Shown: positions 1 through 7,047, counted from the first letter of the stretch. The stretch is 8,478 bases of DNA from an uncultured Clostridia bacterium (GCA_947570515.1 CANOUM010000062.1:1-8478), one strand, 5' to 3'. A program made the numbers and translations. Notes: generated by a model from the letters alone, not told the origin.

Positions 1-556
1 GGATGTAAGCGTGCCTGCTGATGTAGAAGCTATTTTCTCCTTTATCAGCCGGCATACCTCCCATCTTGATGCATTGATCAACAATGCCGGCGTTTCTCAT
101 ATAGGACTTTTGCAGGATATGACGGTGGAGGAATGGGATCATGTGCTTCATACTAATCTTCGCAGCGCTTTTCTCTGCAGCCGCCTGGCCCTTCCTCCTA
201 TGATCCGTCGTTCTCAAGGAGTTATTCTCAACATCTCTTCCATGTGGGGTGAGCGCGGCGCTTCCTGTGAAGTTGCCTATTCTGCCTCAAAGGGCGGCTT
301 AAATGCCTTTACTAAAGCGCTGGCTCAAGAAGTTGCTCCCAGCCATATCCGTGTCAACGCCATTGCCTGCGGCGCCATTGATACGGATATGAACCAGTTT
401 CTTACCTCAGCTGAACGCACGGCTTTAGAAGAAAATATTGGTCTCGGCCGTTTTGGTTCTGTGCAGGAGGTCGCTGAGCTGGCGCTCTTTCTATGCGGCG
501 AAAAATGCCCTTATCTGACCGGTGATATCATTACATTGGACGGCTGCTTTTCATAA
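1..556 (+). CDS. SDR-family oxidoreductase, 5'-truncated (YmfI-like / FabG-like)
   Basis: Short-chain dehydrogenase/reductase using NAD(P)H, cut by the left window edge. The frame is open from base 2 (Asp-Val-Ser-Val-Pro), so the GTG at 11 is an internal Val and not a start. About 60 residues, including the glycine-rich TGxxxGxG cofactor loop, lie outside. Counting the GTG codon as residue 1, the visible part has NNAG (24-27), the catalytic Asn49, Ser77 in NISS, and YSASK with Tyr90 and Lys94, so the active-site set is complete. The stretch WGERGASCEVAYSASKG resembles Bacillus YmfI, the reductase that finishes the 5-aminopentanol modification of elongation factor P. This is from memory of the family. 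A generic 3-oxoacyl-ACP reductase (FabG) is the alternative. The end, LDGCFS, is a normal SDR C-terminus with Cys where Gly is usual. The stop codon (554-556) lies one base from the convergent radical SAM gene. SDR membership is certain, the specific substrate is not. Confidence 0.9.
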   Translation, partial: DVSVPADVEAIFSFISRHTSHLDALINNAGVSHIGLLQDMTVEEWDHVLHTNLRSAFLCSRLALPPMIRRSQGVILNISSMWGERGASCEVAYSASKGGLNAFTKALAQEVAPSHIRVNAIACGAIDTDMNQFLTSAERTALEENIGLGRFGSVQEVAELALFLCGEKCPYLTGDIITLDGCFS

Positions 557-557
557 T

Positions 558-2255
558 TCAGCTCTCCTCCCAAGTCACCAGCTCATACAAACCGGTGACT
601 GGATCGCGCTGCGTATAATCAATCGCAAGCAGCCGGTTCTCACAGGCTCGCAGCACAATCTTTCTATCCCGGCGTCCCACTTTTTTCAAAAGCGCGTCAC
701 TGCGAAGCTTTTCGGCCTGTCTTGTTTTCGAATCCTGTATCCGCTGGCCTATCGCTTTAAGTGCCTCCGGCAGCTGATCGGAAGGCGTGGATACATAATA
801 GTCAATCAAAAGTCCATTTTGCAACTCCTTTGCCTGAGCAAAAGCGTTGGAAAACAGTGCCATCTCCTGATAGATTTCTGTCTGTCCCATCGCGGTAAAG
901 ATTCGCCCCTTTTTCCAAAAATATCCGGCAATCTCCTCCATCATAGCAAATGGGCTTTCATACTGCTGCTCCAGCAGCGTCAAATAGTGCGAAAAACGCC
1001 CGGAATTATATAGCCTCTCCAGCACATCCTCTATACATTTGAGCCGAAATATTTCCTCCGGCTTCAAAAAGTCATTTTTTAAAATTTCATAAGGCGGATG
1101 GGTCGAAAAAACATATCCGTACCGCTCTACCAATGCATTCATAGGCGCACCCGTAAGCAGCTTTAAAAAGCCCAGCTGAAACTGGTGCGTTTTTAAACGG
1201 TACACTGTATCAAAGGAATTTTTAAAGATCTCATATGTCTCCAGCGGCAGCCCTGCAATTAAATCCACATGCAGATTGATGTTGCCCGCCTGCTGCAGCC
1301 GTTTAATGTGCGCCATCACCCTATCAAGACGCTCCGTTCGCCCGCAAGCCCGAAGCGTCGGCATATGTGTCGACTGAATCCCTATTTCCAGCTGAATCCG
1401 CCCCCTCGGAAGTGTAATCATCCGATCAATCAATTCATCTGAAAGAAGATTGGCCTCGATTTCAAAATGAAAATTCGTAGGACAATCCTCCGGAAGTTCT
1501 GCAATCCACTGCAAAATGGCGTGCGCACGCTTTTCATGACAATTAAATGTTCGATCCACCAGCTTAATCTGCCGGACCCCTTTCCACACCAAATCATTAA
1601 GCTCATGCAAAACGCGCTCCAGCGGAAGCTCACGCACGCCCCCTTCCGCAGCCGACAAACAATACGCACAATGAAATGGACACCCTCTGGATGCTTCATA
1701 ATACACAATCCGGTTTACAAAGGGCCGCATATCCTCATAAATAAAAGGAAGCTCATCCAGATTTTCAATCAGCTTTGCCCAAAATCGCTTTCCCTCTTGC
1801 TGAATCCCCCAGGTACTCCGCTCTGCCTGCCATGCTTCATGACCTTCACCGCACTTTTCCGCCAGAAGAGCAAAAAATACATGCTCGCCTTCCCCTTCCA
1901 TAATAAGGTCATAGCTATCCTCGGCCAGCAGCTTTCCTTCTACTCCATACGAAACCTCCGGCCCTCCCAGCCAGATCTGCAGCTCAGGAATTGCTCTTTT
2001 CAGGTCCTGACAAAGCCGGCTGACGATTTCCAGATTCCAAATATAGACAGAAAAGGCCACCACCTCTGCCTTTTCTGCCATAATTTCATAATAAATCGTC
2101 TCTATGCTTTGATTGATCGTAAACTCCCTGACCTTCACCTCACCCACCTCCAGCTGCCACTTTTCTGCATACGCTAAAGCACTTTTTTGCAGTGAATAGA
2201 CCGCAGGATTGGAATGAATATATTTCGCATTGATCGCCGTCAGCAGCGTCTTCAT
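558..2255 (-). CDS. B12-binding-domain radical SAM protein (DUF4080 type)
   Basis: Probable cytoplasmic radical S-adenosylmethionine enzyme of unknown substrate, 565 residues. An N-terminal Rossmann-like B12-binding-type domain (about 1-140, with GGPE at 97-100 and GEGE at 121-124) precedes the radical SAM barrel. There CxxxCxxC (Cys192, Cys196, Cys199, in RGCPFHCAYC) should ligate the 4Fe-4S cluster. The C-terminal part (about 430-565, ending near YTQRDPVTGLYELVTW) fits the DUF4080 extension. I see no DxHxxG cobalamin-binding motif, so B12 binding is doubtful. The ATG at 2255 was chosen because GGAGGAGG (2264-2271) lies 8 bases upstream. An in-frame GTG at 2273 would add six residues but overlaps that site. 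The ATG overlaps the stop of the preceding gene as ATGA, so translation is probably coupled. It is the last gene of the argF operon, and no terminator is visible before the convergent SDR gene. The family assignment is strong, the reaction is not known. Confidence 0.9.
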   Translation of the reverse strand: MKTLLTAINAKYIHSNPAVYSLQKSALAYAEKWQLEVGEVKVREFTINQSIETIYYEIMAEKAEVVAFSVYIWNLEIVSRLCQDLKRAIPELQIWLGGPEVSYGVEGKLLAEDSYDLIMEGEGEHVFFALLAEKCGEGHEAWQAERSTWGIQQEGKRFWAKLIENLDELPFIYEDMRPFVNRIVYYEASRGCPFHCAYCLSAAEGGVRELPLERVLHELNDLVWKGVRQIKLVDRTFNCHEKRAHAILQWIAELPEDCPTNFHFEIEANLLSDELIDRMITLPRGRIQLEIGIQSTHMPTLRACGRTERLDRVMAHIKRLQQAGNINLHVDLIAGLPLETYEIFKNSFDTVYRLKTHQFQLGFLKLLTGAPMNALVERYGYVFSTHPPYEILKNDFLKPEEIFRLKCIEDVLERLYNSGRFSHYLTLLEQQYESPFAMMEEIAGYFWKKGRIFTAMGQTEIYQEMALFSNAFAQAKELQNGLLIDYYVSTPSDQLPEALKAIGQRIQDSKTRQAEKLRSDALLKKVGRRDRKIVLRACENRLLAIDYTQRDPVTGLYELVTWEES

Positions 2256-3337
2256 CCGCTGATCCTCCTCCACAGATCCCGGTGCTTCTCCACCAGCGCC
2301 TGATCATATAAAAAGAAGTTAACGCCGTCAGCACCGCCCGCCATCGTCTGCGATATAGCCGTCTCCAATTTAGGATCATCAAGCTCAATAATCGGAATGA
2401 CTTCTTGATCCGCACTCATTCTTTTAGCGCGCTGCGCTTCGCGGCGCAAAATAGAGACATCCAGCCCCTTTCGCAGTTCGCTGGGATCTTCATAACCCAC
2501 CAGTTCATGCCCGGTCACTGCATTCAGCGCATAAATGCGCTGCTGCGGCGTAAGATGAGCAGCCTCCCCGAGCATGCGAAGCATATCTGCGAGCTCCACA
2601 TTCAGGCATGCCGGACCGCTTTTCTCGGGATAACAGCGGTACAGCATGGGCGCTATGATATCCATTTTGCCCCGCAGATCTCGATAATGCTGTCCGACCA
2701 GATCACTGAGCGCAGGCGCAAAAATATAGATACCGGCTTTTAAATCCGGATTGACCTCTTTCACTGTTTTTACGAAGTCAAGCAGATGTTCTGTTGTGGC
2801 CGCTCTGCGAAACTCCATCCACTCTTTGAGACCAGCATAAAAGGGTAATAAATCCAGCGACTTTCCATGCAAAAAATCATACAGCATGGCAGCAGCCACG
2901 CGCATCTCCTTCGCATCAAATCCCATCTTTTCAGCCTTTTCCATGCAGTGCGGACAAAAACAAGTGTAAAATGCATCGCTGCTTTCTCCTGAACTCGGCG
3001 ATGCAAAGCGTACGCCATCAATCAAAATCCCCTGTATTCCCGGCTTCTCTGCCATTTTGCGAATAGTATCCAAATTATAGGCACGCACTTCTTTACGCGT
3101 GGGGCATGTAGAAGAAAACCACGTCTGTTTCCGTCCCCACATATCCTCGGCCAACCATTCTTCTCCCGTAAAGGCCGGTCCCCGATAAGCCCCGCTGCAA
3201 AGATATGCCTGCAGTCCCTGATCTAAGGCCGCCTGTACGGCTTCTTCACCGCCTACCATGGCTTCAAAGCCAAGCTCTTTTAAATGTCTGGCTCCTTCTT
3301 TAGGCTGGGAGCCGCAGCCATGCATCCAAAGTCTCAT
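2252..3337 (-). CDS. Putative TIM-barrel glycoside hydrolase-like protein, uncharacterised
   Basis: Protein of 361 residues with no signal peptide or membrane segment, so probably cytoplasmic. I do not recognise a named family with certainty. The pattern of short strands ending in acidic residues looks like a (beta/alpha)8 barrel of the kind annotated as family 10-like or putative glycosyl hydrolase: ILIDGVRF (104-111), AGIYIFAP (201-208), MDIIAPMLY (225-233), PIIELDD (315-321), GADGVNFFLYD (335-345). A cysteine cluster (Cys126, Cys128, Cys131 in CFCPHC) follows the IDGVRF strand. It is typical of some glycosidase-like barrels, where it follows the strand-end Asp, and could be structural or bind metal. 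Catalytic residues cannot be assigned. The ATG overlaps the fucosidase stop as ATGA. The only upstream purine run is AAAAGA, a poor ribosome site, so initiation probably depends on translational coupling. Its place next to a GH29 enzyme supports a role in glycan breakdown. That role is inference. Confidence 0.72.
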   Translation of the reverse strand: MRLWMHGCGSQPKEGARHLKELGFEAMVGGEEAVQAALDQGLQAYLCSGAYRGPAFTGEEWLAEDMWGRKQTWFSSTCPTRKEVRAYNLDTIRKMAEKPGIQGILIDGVRFASPSSGESSDAFYTCFCPHCMEKAEKMGFDAKEMRVAAAMLYDFLHGKSLDLLPFYAGLKEWMEFRRAATTEHLLDFVKTVKEVNPDLKAGIYIFAPALSDLVGQHYRDLRGKMDIIAPMLYRCYPEKSGPACLNVELADMLRMLGEAAHLTPQQRIYALNAVTGHELVGYEDPSELRKGLDVSILRREAQRAKRMSADQEVIPIIELDDPKLETAISQTMAGGADGVNFFLYDQALVEKHRDLWRRISG

Positions 3338-4647
3338 TCTTTTAAAATAATCTCCACTACCGTATCATTTTCATCTGGCAAAGGAAAGGTCCAGCACCGC
3401 TTACTATCAAAGAAAAAGAACGCATCCTGCGGGTATTCTCTGATATTCCAATAATTTGTCATTTGAATCTCTGACCCGTCTTTCATAAGCCTTGCGCTCT
3501 TAACCCGGCCGGCCAGCTTACTCAAACAAATGGGACCCATACATTCCTCATAAATATGAGCATACAGCCGGTTTCCGTTTTGCGTATATCTTCCCCATTC
3601 CGGTTTAGGAAGCTCTGCAATACCGCAGCCATAAATACTGTCATGATGATCCTTCATCCATCGGCCGACTTCTTTTAATATGGCAACCGACTCTTCCGGG
3701 ATTCGCCCCTTGGCATCCGGCCCTACATTTAAAATCATATTTCCATTTTTGCTCACACATTCGACCAGACTGCGAATAATCATCCGTGGACTCTTATAAT
3801 GATGGTCGGCACTGCAATAGCCCCAGTTATCATTAAGCGTAATGCAGGCTTCCCATGGAATCGACTCTCCTGCATCATCTGTCAGTCCCGCCGGCGGAAT
3901 CATCTGCTCCGGGCAGGCAAAATCTCCTGCATATACAGAAGGGTTCTGCGTTTTAATCGTTCCCGACCGCTGGCCGCTTCCTTCCAGGCGATTATCAATA
4001 ATCAAATCCGGCTGCAGGCTCCTCGCCATAGTAACCAGCTCGGTTGCCCGCCAGGTTTCACACTCCATACCGGGATAAGAAAAGTCAAACCACATGATAT
4101 CGATCTTGCCATAATTGGTCAATAACTCTCTCACTTGCCCATGCATATACTCCAGATAACGCTCAAAATTATGCTCTTTGCCTTTATAGGCTTCACAGTC
4201 GCGCATGGGATGATTTTGATCTCCGTAATGAGGAAAATCCGGATGATGCCAGTCGATGATCGAAAAATACAAACCTACGCGAATGCCCTCTTCGCGAAAC
4301 GCCTCCACATATTCCCGCACTAAATCCCGTTTACAAGGCGTATTCGTGGATTTATAATCCGTCAGCTGACTGTCAAAGAGGCAGAACCCATCATGATGCT
4401 TTGCCGTGAGTACTGCATATTTCATGCCTGCTTCCTTCGCCAGCCTCGCCCATTCCTTTGGATCATATGAGACCGGATCAAAGGTATCAAAAAACGGCTG
4501 ATATTCTTCTACGGACATATGCTCATAGCTGCGCACCCATTCTCCCCGAGCCGGGATCGCATAGAGTCCCCAATGAATAAACATGCCGAATCGATCATGC
4601 AAAAACCATTCCGTCCGTTTGGTTCGTTCTTCAATCCTGGGATTCAT
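3334..4647 (-). CDS. GH29 alpha-L-fucosidase
   Basis: Retaining exo-glycosidase expected to release L-fucose from the ends of glycans or glycoconjugates, 437 residues. The GH29 barrel (about 1-340) shows FGMFIHWG (20-27), the KHHDGF segment (83-88) that lines the fucose pocket, and IMWFDF (184-189), whose Asp188 is the expected nucleophile. SKNGNMILNVGPDAKG (299-314) is also typical. The acid/base residue varies in this family and I do not assign it. A small beta-rich C-terminal domain follows (about 345-437). There is no signal peptide, so it should act inside the cell on imported oligosaccharides. The ATG at 4647 was chosen because AGGAAGGGG (4655-4663) lies 7 bases upstream. An in-frame GTG at 4668 would begin before that site. 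The start lies 17 bases after the argF stop with no terminator between, and the stop overlaps the next start as ATGA. The family is secure. Exact linkage preference is unknown. Confidence 0.93.
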   Translation of the reverse strand: MNPRIEERTKRTEWFLHDRFGMFIHWGLYAIPARGEWVRSYEHMSVEEYQPFFDTFDPVSYDPKEWARLAKEAGMKYAVLTAKHHDGFCLFDSQLTDYKSTNTPCKRDLVREYVEAFREEGIRVGLYFSIIDWHHPDFPHYGDQNHPMRDCEAYKGKEHNFERYLEYMHGQVRELLTNYGKIDIMWFDFSYPGMECETWRATELVTMARSLQPDLIIDNRLEGSGQRSGTIKTQNPSVYAGDFACPEQMIPPAGLTDDAGESIPWEACITLNDNWGYCSADHHYKSPRMIIRSLVECVSKNGNMILNVGPDAKGRIPEESVAILKEVGRWMKDHHDSIYGCGIAELPKPEWGRYTQNGNRLYAHIYEECMGPICLSKLAGRVKSARLMKDGSEIQMTNYWNIREYPQDAFFFFDSKRCWTFPLPDENDTVVEIILKE

Positions 4648-4664
4648 TGTTAAGCCCCTTCCTT

Positions 4665-5675
4665 TCACCTCTGCGGCAGATCTTGTTCTTTCAGCAAGGT
4701 AGCCAGCATCACCGCTTTAATCGTATGCATTCTGTTTTCAGCTTCTTCAAACACAACCGACTGCGGACTTTCAAACACCTCGTCCGTAACCTCCATATCC
4801 TCGATCCCAAACGCAGCATATATCTCCTGCGCTGTCTGTGTTTTCAGATCATGAAAAGCGGGCAAACAGTGCATGAAGATAGCATGGCTTCCTGCTGCTT
4901 CCATAACCTGCTTTGTCACTTTATAAGGACTAAGCTCTTTAATTCGCTGTGCCCATACCTCCTTAGGCTCTCCCATGGATACCCATACATCCGTATAAAT
5001 CACATCCGCTCCCTGTACGGCTTCTTCTACATTTTCGATTAGCTGCACGCTGCCTCCTGAGCGAGCGGCCTCCTGCCGGCAATACGTCACCAGCTCCTCC
5101 TCCGGGAAATATTTTGCCGTCGTACAAGCAACAAAATGAAGTCCCAGCTTCGCACATACGATCATCAGAGAATTCCCCATATTATACCGGGCATCTCCCA
5201 TATATACAAATTTTCTTCCTTTTAAATCTCCAAAATGTTCCCGAATCGTCAGCATATCTGCCAGCATCTGTGTGGGATGATATTCATTGGTCAGCCCATT
5301 CCATACGGGCACACCGGCATACCGGGCCAGAGCCTCTACTCTCTCCTGCTCAAACCCTCGATACTCAATGCCGTCAAACATGCGACCCAGCACTCTTGCC
5401 GTATCTGGAATGCTTTCCTTTTTGCCCATCTGGCTGCTGGCCGGATCTAAGTACGTGGCCTGCATGCCCAGATCATGAGCCGCGACCTCAAAAGCACAGC
5501 GCGTTCTTGTGCTTGTCTTTTCAAATAACAAAGCAATCTGAAATCCTTCTAAATAACGATGAGGCTCTCTTTTTTTCTTTTTTTCCTTTAAATATGCAGC
5601 TAAATCTAATAAATATTCAATTTCCTGCGCGGAATAATCACGCAATGTAAGAAAATGGCGCCCATACAAATCCAC
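4665..5675 (-). CDS. argF: Ornithine carbamoyltransferase
   Basis: Transfers the carbamoyl group from carbamoyl phosphate to ornithine, giving citrulline, in cytoplasmic arginine synthesis. With the GTG start at 5675 the protein has 336 residues, normal for the family, and begins like other OTCs (MDLYGRHFLTL). Motifs: STRTR (55-59) for carbamoyl phosphate, YRGF (105-108), NEYHPTQMLAD (130-140), the DVWVSMG loop (229-235) typical of ornithine- rather than acetylornithine- or putrescine-specific enzymes, and HCLP (269-272). A longer frame from a GTG at 5720 exists, but its first 15 codons cover the Shine-Dalgarno site and run upstream close to the -10 element, so it is unlikely. It is the first gene of a four-gene operon and divergent from argG with a shared control region, which favours the biosynthetic (ArgF) over the catabolic (ArcB) role. 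No arcA or arcC is present. Sequence alone does not separate the two. Confidence 0.95.
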   Translation of the reverse strand: MDLYGRHFLTLRDYSAQEIEYLLDLAAYLKEKKKKREPHRYLEGFQIALLFEKTSTRTRCAFEVAAHDLGMQATYLDPASSQMGKKESIPDTARVLGRMFDGIEYRGFEQERVEALARYAGVPVWNGLTNEYHPTQMLADMLTIREHFGDLKGRKFVYMGDARYNMGNSLMIVCAKLGLHFVACTTAKYFPEEELVTYCRQEAARSGGSVQLIENVEEAVQGADVIYTDVWVSMGEPKEVWAQRIKELSPYKVTKQVMEAAGSHAIFMHCLPAFHDLKTQTAQEIYAAFGIEDMEVTDEVFESPQSVVFEEAENRMHTIKAVMLATLLKEQDLPQR

Positions 5676-5684
5676 TTTTAATCG

Positions 5685-5690
5685 CCTCCC
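5685..5690 (-). promoter_or_regulatory. Ribosome-binding site of argF (decides the start)
   Basis: GGGAGG on the minus strand, 9 bases before the GTG at 5675. It is the only good Shine-Dalgarno site near the gene's 5' end. The resulting N-terminus matches the OTC family. The upstream in-frame GTG at 5720 has no comparable site. Confidence 0.8.
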
Positions 5691-5697
5691 AATTGAA

Positions 5698-5713
5698 ATA
5701 AGATGCTTCTTAT
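5698..5713. repeat. Short perfect inverted repeat at the argF transcription start
   Basis: ATAAGA, then TGCT, then TCTTAT: six-base arms with a four-base centre. It overlaps the last two bases of the argF -10 hexamer and covers the predicted start point. It could be an operator or an AT-rich chance palindrome. The overlapping 5694-5707 also fits the ARG-box pattern TGAAT-N4-ATTCA at 7 of 10 positions. Confidence 0.35.
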
Positions 5714-5740
5714 CATACACGTTTCAGCGTTAATTGGCAA
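5712..5740 (-). promoter_or_regulatory. Predicted sigma-A-type promoter of the argF operon
   Basis: On the minus strand, TTGCCA (5735-5740) and TATGAT (5712-5717) are separated by exactly 17 bases, one mismatch or so from consensus in each hexamer. Transcription should begin near 5705, giving a leader of about 30 bases before the GTG start. No other promoter is evident before the three downstream genes. Predicted by eye, not measured. Confidence 0.75.
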
Positions 5741-5757
5741 GTGAAAATTTTTTCAAT
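5740..5757. promoter_or_regulatory. Candidate ARG box 1 (ArgR/AhrC operator) between the divergent promoters
   Basis: The core TGAAAATTTTTTCA (5742-5755) is a perfect palindrome with six-base arms and matches the ArgR/AhrC half-site pattern TGAAT-N4-ATTCA at 8 of 10 conserved positions. It touches the argF -35 hexamer and lies about 9 bases upstream of the argG -35, where bound repressor could act on both promoters. ArgR/AhrC binding is inferred from pattern and gene context. Confidence 0.6.
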
Positions 5758-5764
5758 CAGGGTA

Positions 5765-5793
5765 TTGCATTTTTATAAATTAAGATGTATAAT
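5765..5793 (+). promoter_or_regulatory. Predicted sigma-A-type promoter of argG
   Basis: TTGCAT (5765-5770), a 17-base spacer and a perfect TATAAT (5788-5793). Transcription should start near 5800, about 39 bases before the argG ATG. The TG at 5786-5787 directly abuts the -10 hexamer, so this is not the extended -10 arrangement. Confidence 0.8.
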
Positions 5794-5801
5794 TATTCTC
5801 G
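5784..5801. promoter_or_regulatory. Candidate ARG box 2 covering the argG -10 element
   Basis: The core TGTATAATTATTCT (5786-5799) matches TGAAT-N4-ATTCA at 8 of 10 conserved positions and contains the whole argG -10 hexamer, so repressor binding would block RNA polymerase directly. Its centre lies 44 bases, about four helical turns, from that of box 1. A weaker 7-of-10 match at 5766-5779 lies between the two. The region is AT-rich, which raises the chance of false matches. Confidence 0.55.
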
Positions 5802-5838
5802 TTAAATCAAGCATCTACATTTAAAAAGGAGTTTAATT

Positions 5839-7047
5839 ATGGCAAAAGAAAAAGTTGTATTAGCATATTCCGGCGGTTTAGATACAACCGTCATCATTCC
5901 TTGGTTAAAGGAAAATTATGATTATGATGTGGTAGCTGCCTGTATCGATGTTGGACAAGGCAAAGAAACCGATGGTTTAGAAGAGCGTGCACTGGCCAGT
6001 GGTGCCTGCAAATTTTACTTAATGGATGTAACAGAAGAATTTATCACTGATTATATCTATCCCACTTTAAAGGCCGGCGCCATCTATGAGACCACTTATA
6101 TGCTCGGTACTTCTATGGCGCGCCCGCTGATTGCCAAAGTTTTGGTTGATATCGCAAAAAAAGAAGGCGCTACCGCTATCTGCCATGGCTGTACCGGTAA
6201 AGGAAATGACCAGGTGCGTTTTGAACTGACCATCAAGGCGCTGGCTCCGGAATTAAAAATCATTGCTCCTTGGCGGATTTGGGATATGCAGTCTCGTGAA
6301 GAAGAAATTGAATACTGCCAGCAGCGTGGTATTGAATGCCCCATCAAAACCGGTGATAGTTATAGCCGTGACCGCAATATTTGGCATATCAGCCATGAAG
6401 GACTCGAACTTGAAGATCCTTCTCAGGCGCCTCACTACGACTCTCTGCTCAAGCTTGGCGTAACGCCTCAGGCGGCTCCGGATGAAGAAGTGCAAATTTC
6501 TCTGGATTTTGAAAAAGGAGTTCCTGTTGCGCTAAATGGTGAAAAAATGGATCCGGTAACTCTGCTCAAGGCGCTCAACAAACTGGGCGGTGAACATGGT
6601 ATCGGCATTACCGATATTCTGGAAAACCGTGTTGTCGGCATGAAATCCCGCGGCGTCTATGAGACTCCCGGCGGTACGATTATGTTCAAAGCGCATGAAC
6701 AGCTTGAGCATATGTGCCTGGACAAACAGACTTATGCCTATAAACAGCAGATTGCTGTAAAATATGCAGAGCTCGTATATTCCGGTGAATGGTTTACTCC
6801 TCTGCGCGAGGCTTTGGCGGCCTTTGTGGATTCCACACAGGAGGTTATCACCGGTACTGTGAATCTGGTATTATATAAAGGAAATATCATTCCTGCCGGC
6901 TGCACTTCTCCTTATTCTCTGTACAGTGAGAGCATCGCCAGCTTTACTACCGGAGAGCTCTATGACCATAAAGATGCAGAAGGATTTATCAATCTATTTG
7001 GACTTCCGCTCAAGATTCGCGGTATGAAGGGCTTAACCAAAATCTGA
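5839..7047 (+). CDS. argG: Argininosuccinate synthase
   Basis: Joins citrulline and aspartate with ATP hydrolysed to AMP, giving argininosuccinate, the penultimate step of arginine synthesis. The protein has 402 residues, the usual bacterial length. Motifs: the N-type ATP pyrophosphatase P-loop AYSGGLDT (9-16), YETTYMLGTSMARP (83-96) and GCTGKGNDQVRFE (117-129) for citrulline, aspartate and ATP, and DSYSRDRNIW (173-182). These leave no doubt about the family and no key residue is missing. The ATG follows AAAGGAG (5825-5831) by 7 bases, a strong site. Its own promoter and candidate ARG boxes precede it, so arginine repression through ArgR/AhrC is expected. It is divergent from argF, which supplies its citrulline substrate. 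The gene is apparently monocistronic: the next gene is convergent, and argH, often its neighbour, is absent here. Confidence 0.98.
   Translation: MAKEKVVLAYSGGLDTTVIIPWLKENYDYDVVAACIDVGQGKETDGLEERALASGACKFYLMDVTEEFITDYIYPTLKAGAIYETTYMLGTSMARPLIAKVLVDIAKKEGATAICHGCTGKGNDQVRFELTIKALAPELKIIAPWRIWDMQSREEEIEYCQQRGIECPIKTGDSYSRDRNIWHISHEGLELEDPSQAPHYDSLLKLGVTPQAAPDEEVQISLDFEKGVPVALNGEKMDPVTLLKALNKLGGEHGIGITDILENRVVGMKSRGVYETPGGTIMFKAHEQLEHMCLDKQTYAYKQQIAVKYAELVYSGEWFTPLREALAAFVDSTQEVITGTVNLVLYKGNIIPAGCTSPYSLYSESIASFTTGELYDHKDAEGFINLFGLPLKIRGMKGLTKI

Noticed and set aside
573..600. Hairpin AGTCACC / GGTGACT with a 14-base loop near the end of the radical SAM gene, possible terminator
   Set aside because: It lies inside the coding tail, the loop is long, and neither strand has a following U-tract.
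1467..2177. Long open frame of 236 codons on the plus strand inside the radical SAM gene
   Set aside because: It is antisense to a gene with a clear cluster motif and conserved domains, has no recognisable protein features and no clear ribosome site. It is a shadow of the real gene.
2256..2273. GTG at 2273 as start of the radical SAM gene
   Set aside because: The added residues are encoded by the Shine-Dalgarno site GGAGGAGG itself. The ATG at 2255 has ideal spacing and gives the family-like MKTLLTAINAKYIHSN start.
4648..4668. GTG at 4668 as start of the fucosidase
   Set aside because: It would begin before AGGAAGGGG, which fits the ATG at 4647 with 7-base spacing.
4665..5675. Catabolic arcB or a carbamoyltransferase paralogue for putrescine or acetylornithine
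   Set aside because: The DVWVSMG loop, HPTQ and HCLP fit ornithine. The argG neighbour and candidate ARG boxes favour the biosynthetic role, though ArcB cannot be excluded from the protein alone.
5676..5838. Riboswitch, attenuator or leader peptide in the argF/argG gap
   Set aside because: Both predicted leaders are only about 30-40 bases, and I see no terminator/antiterminator pair or small open frame with a ribosome site.
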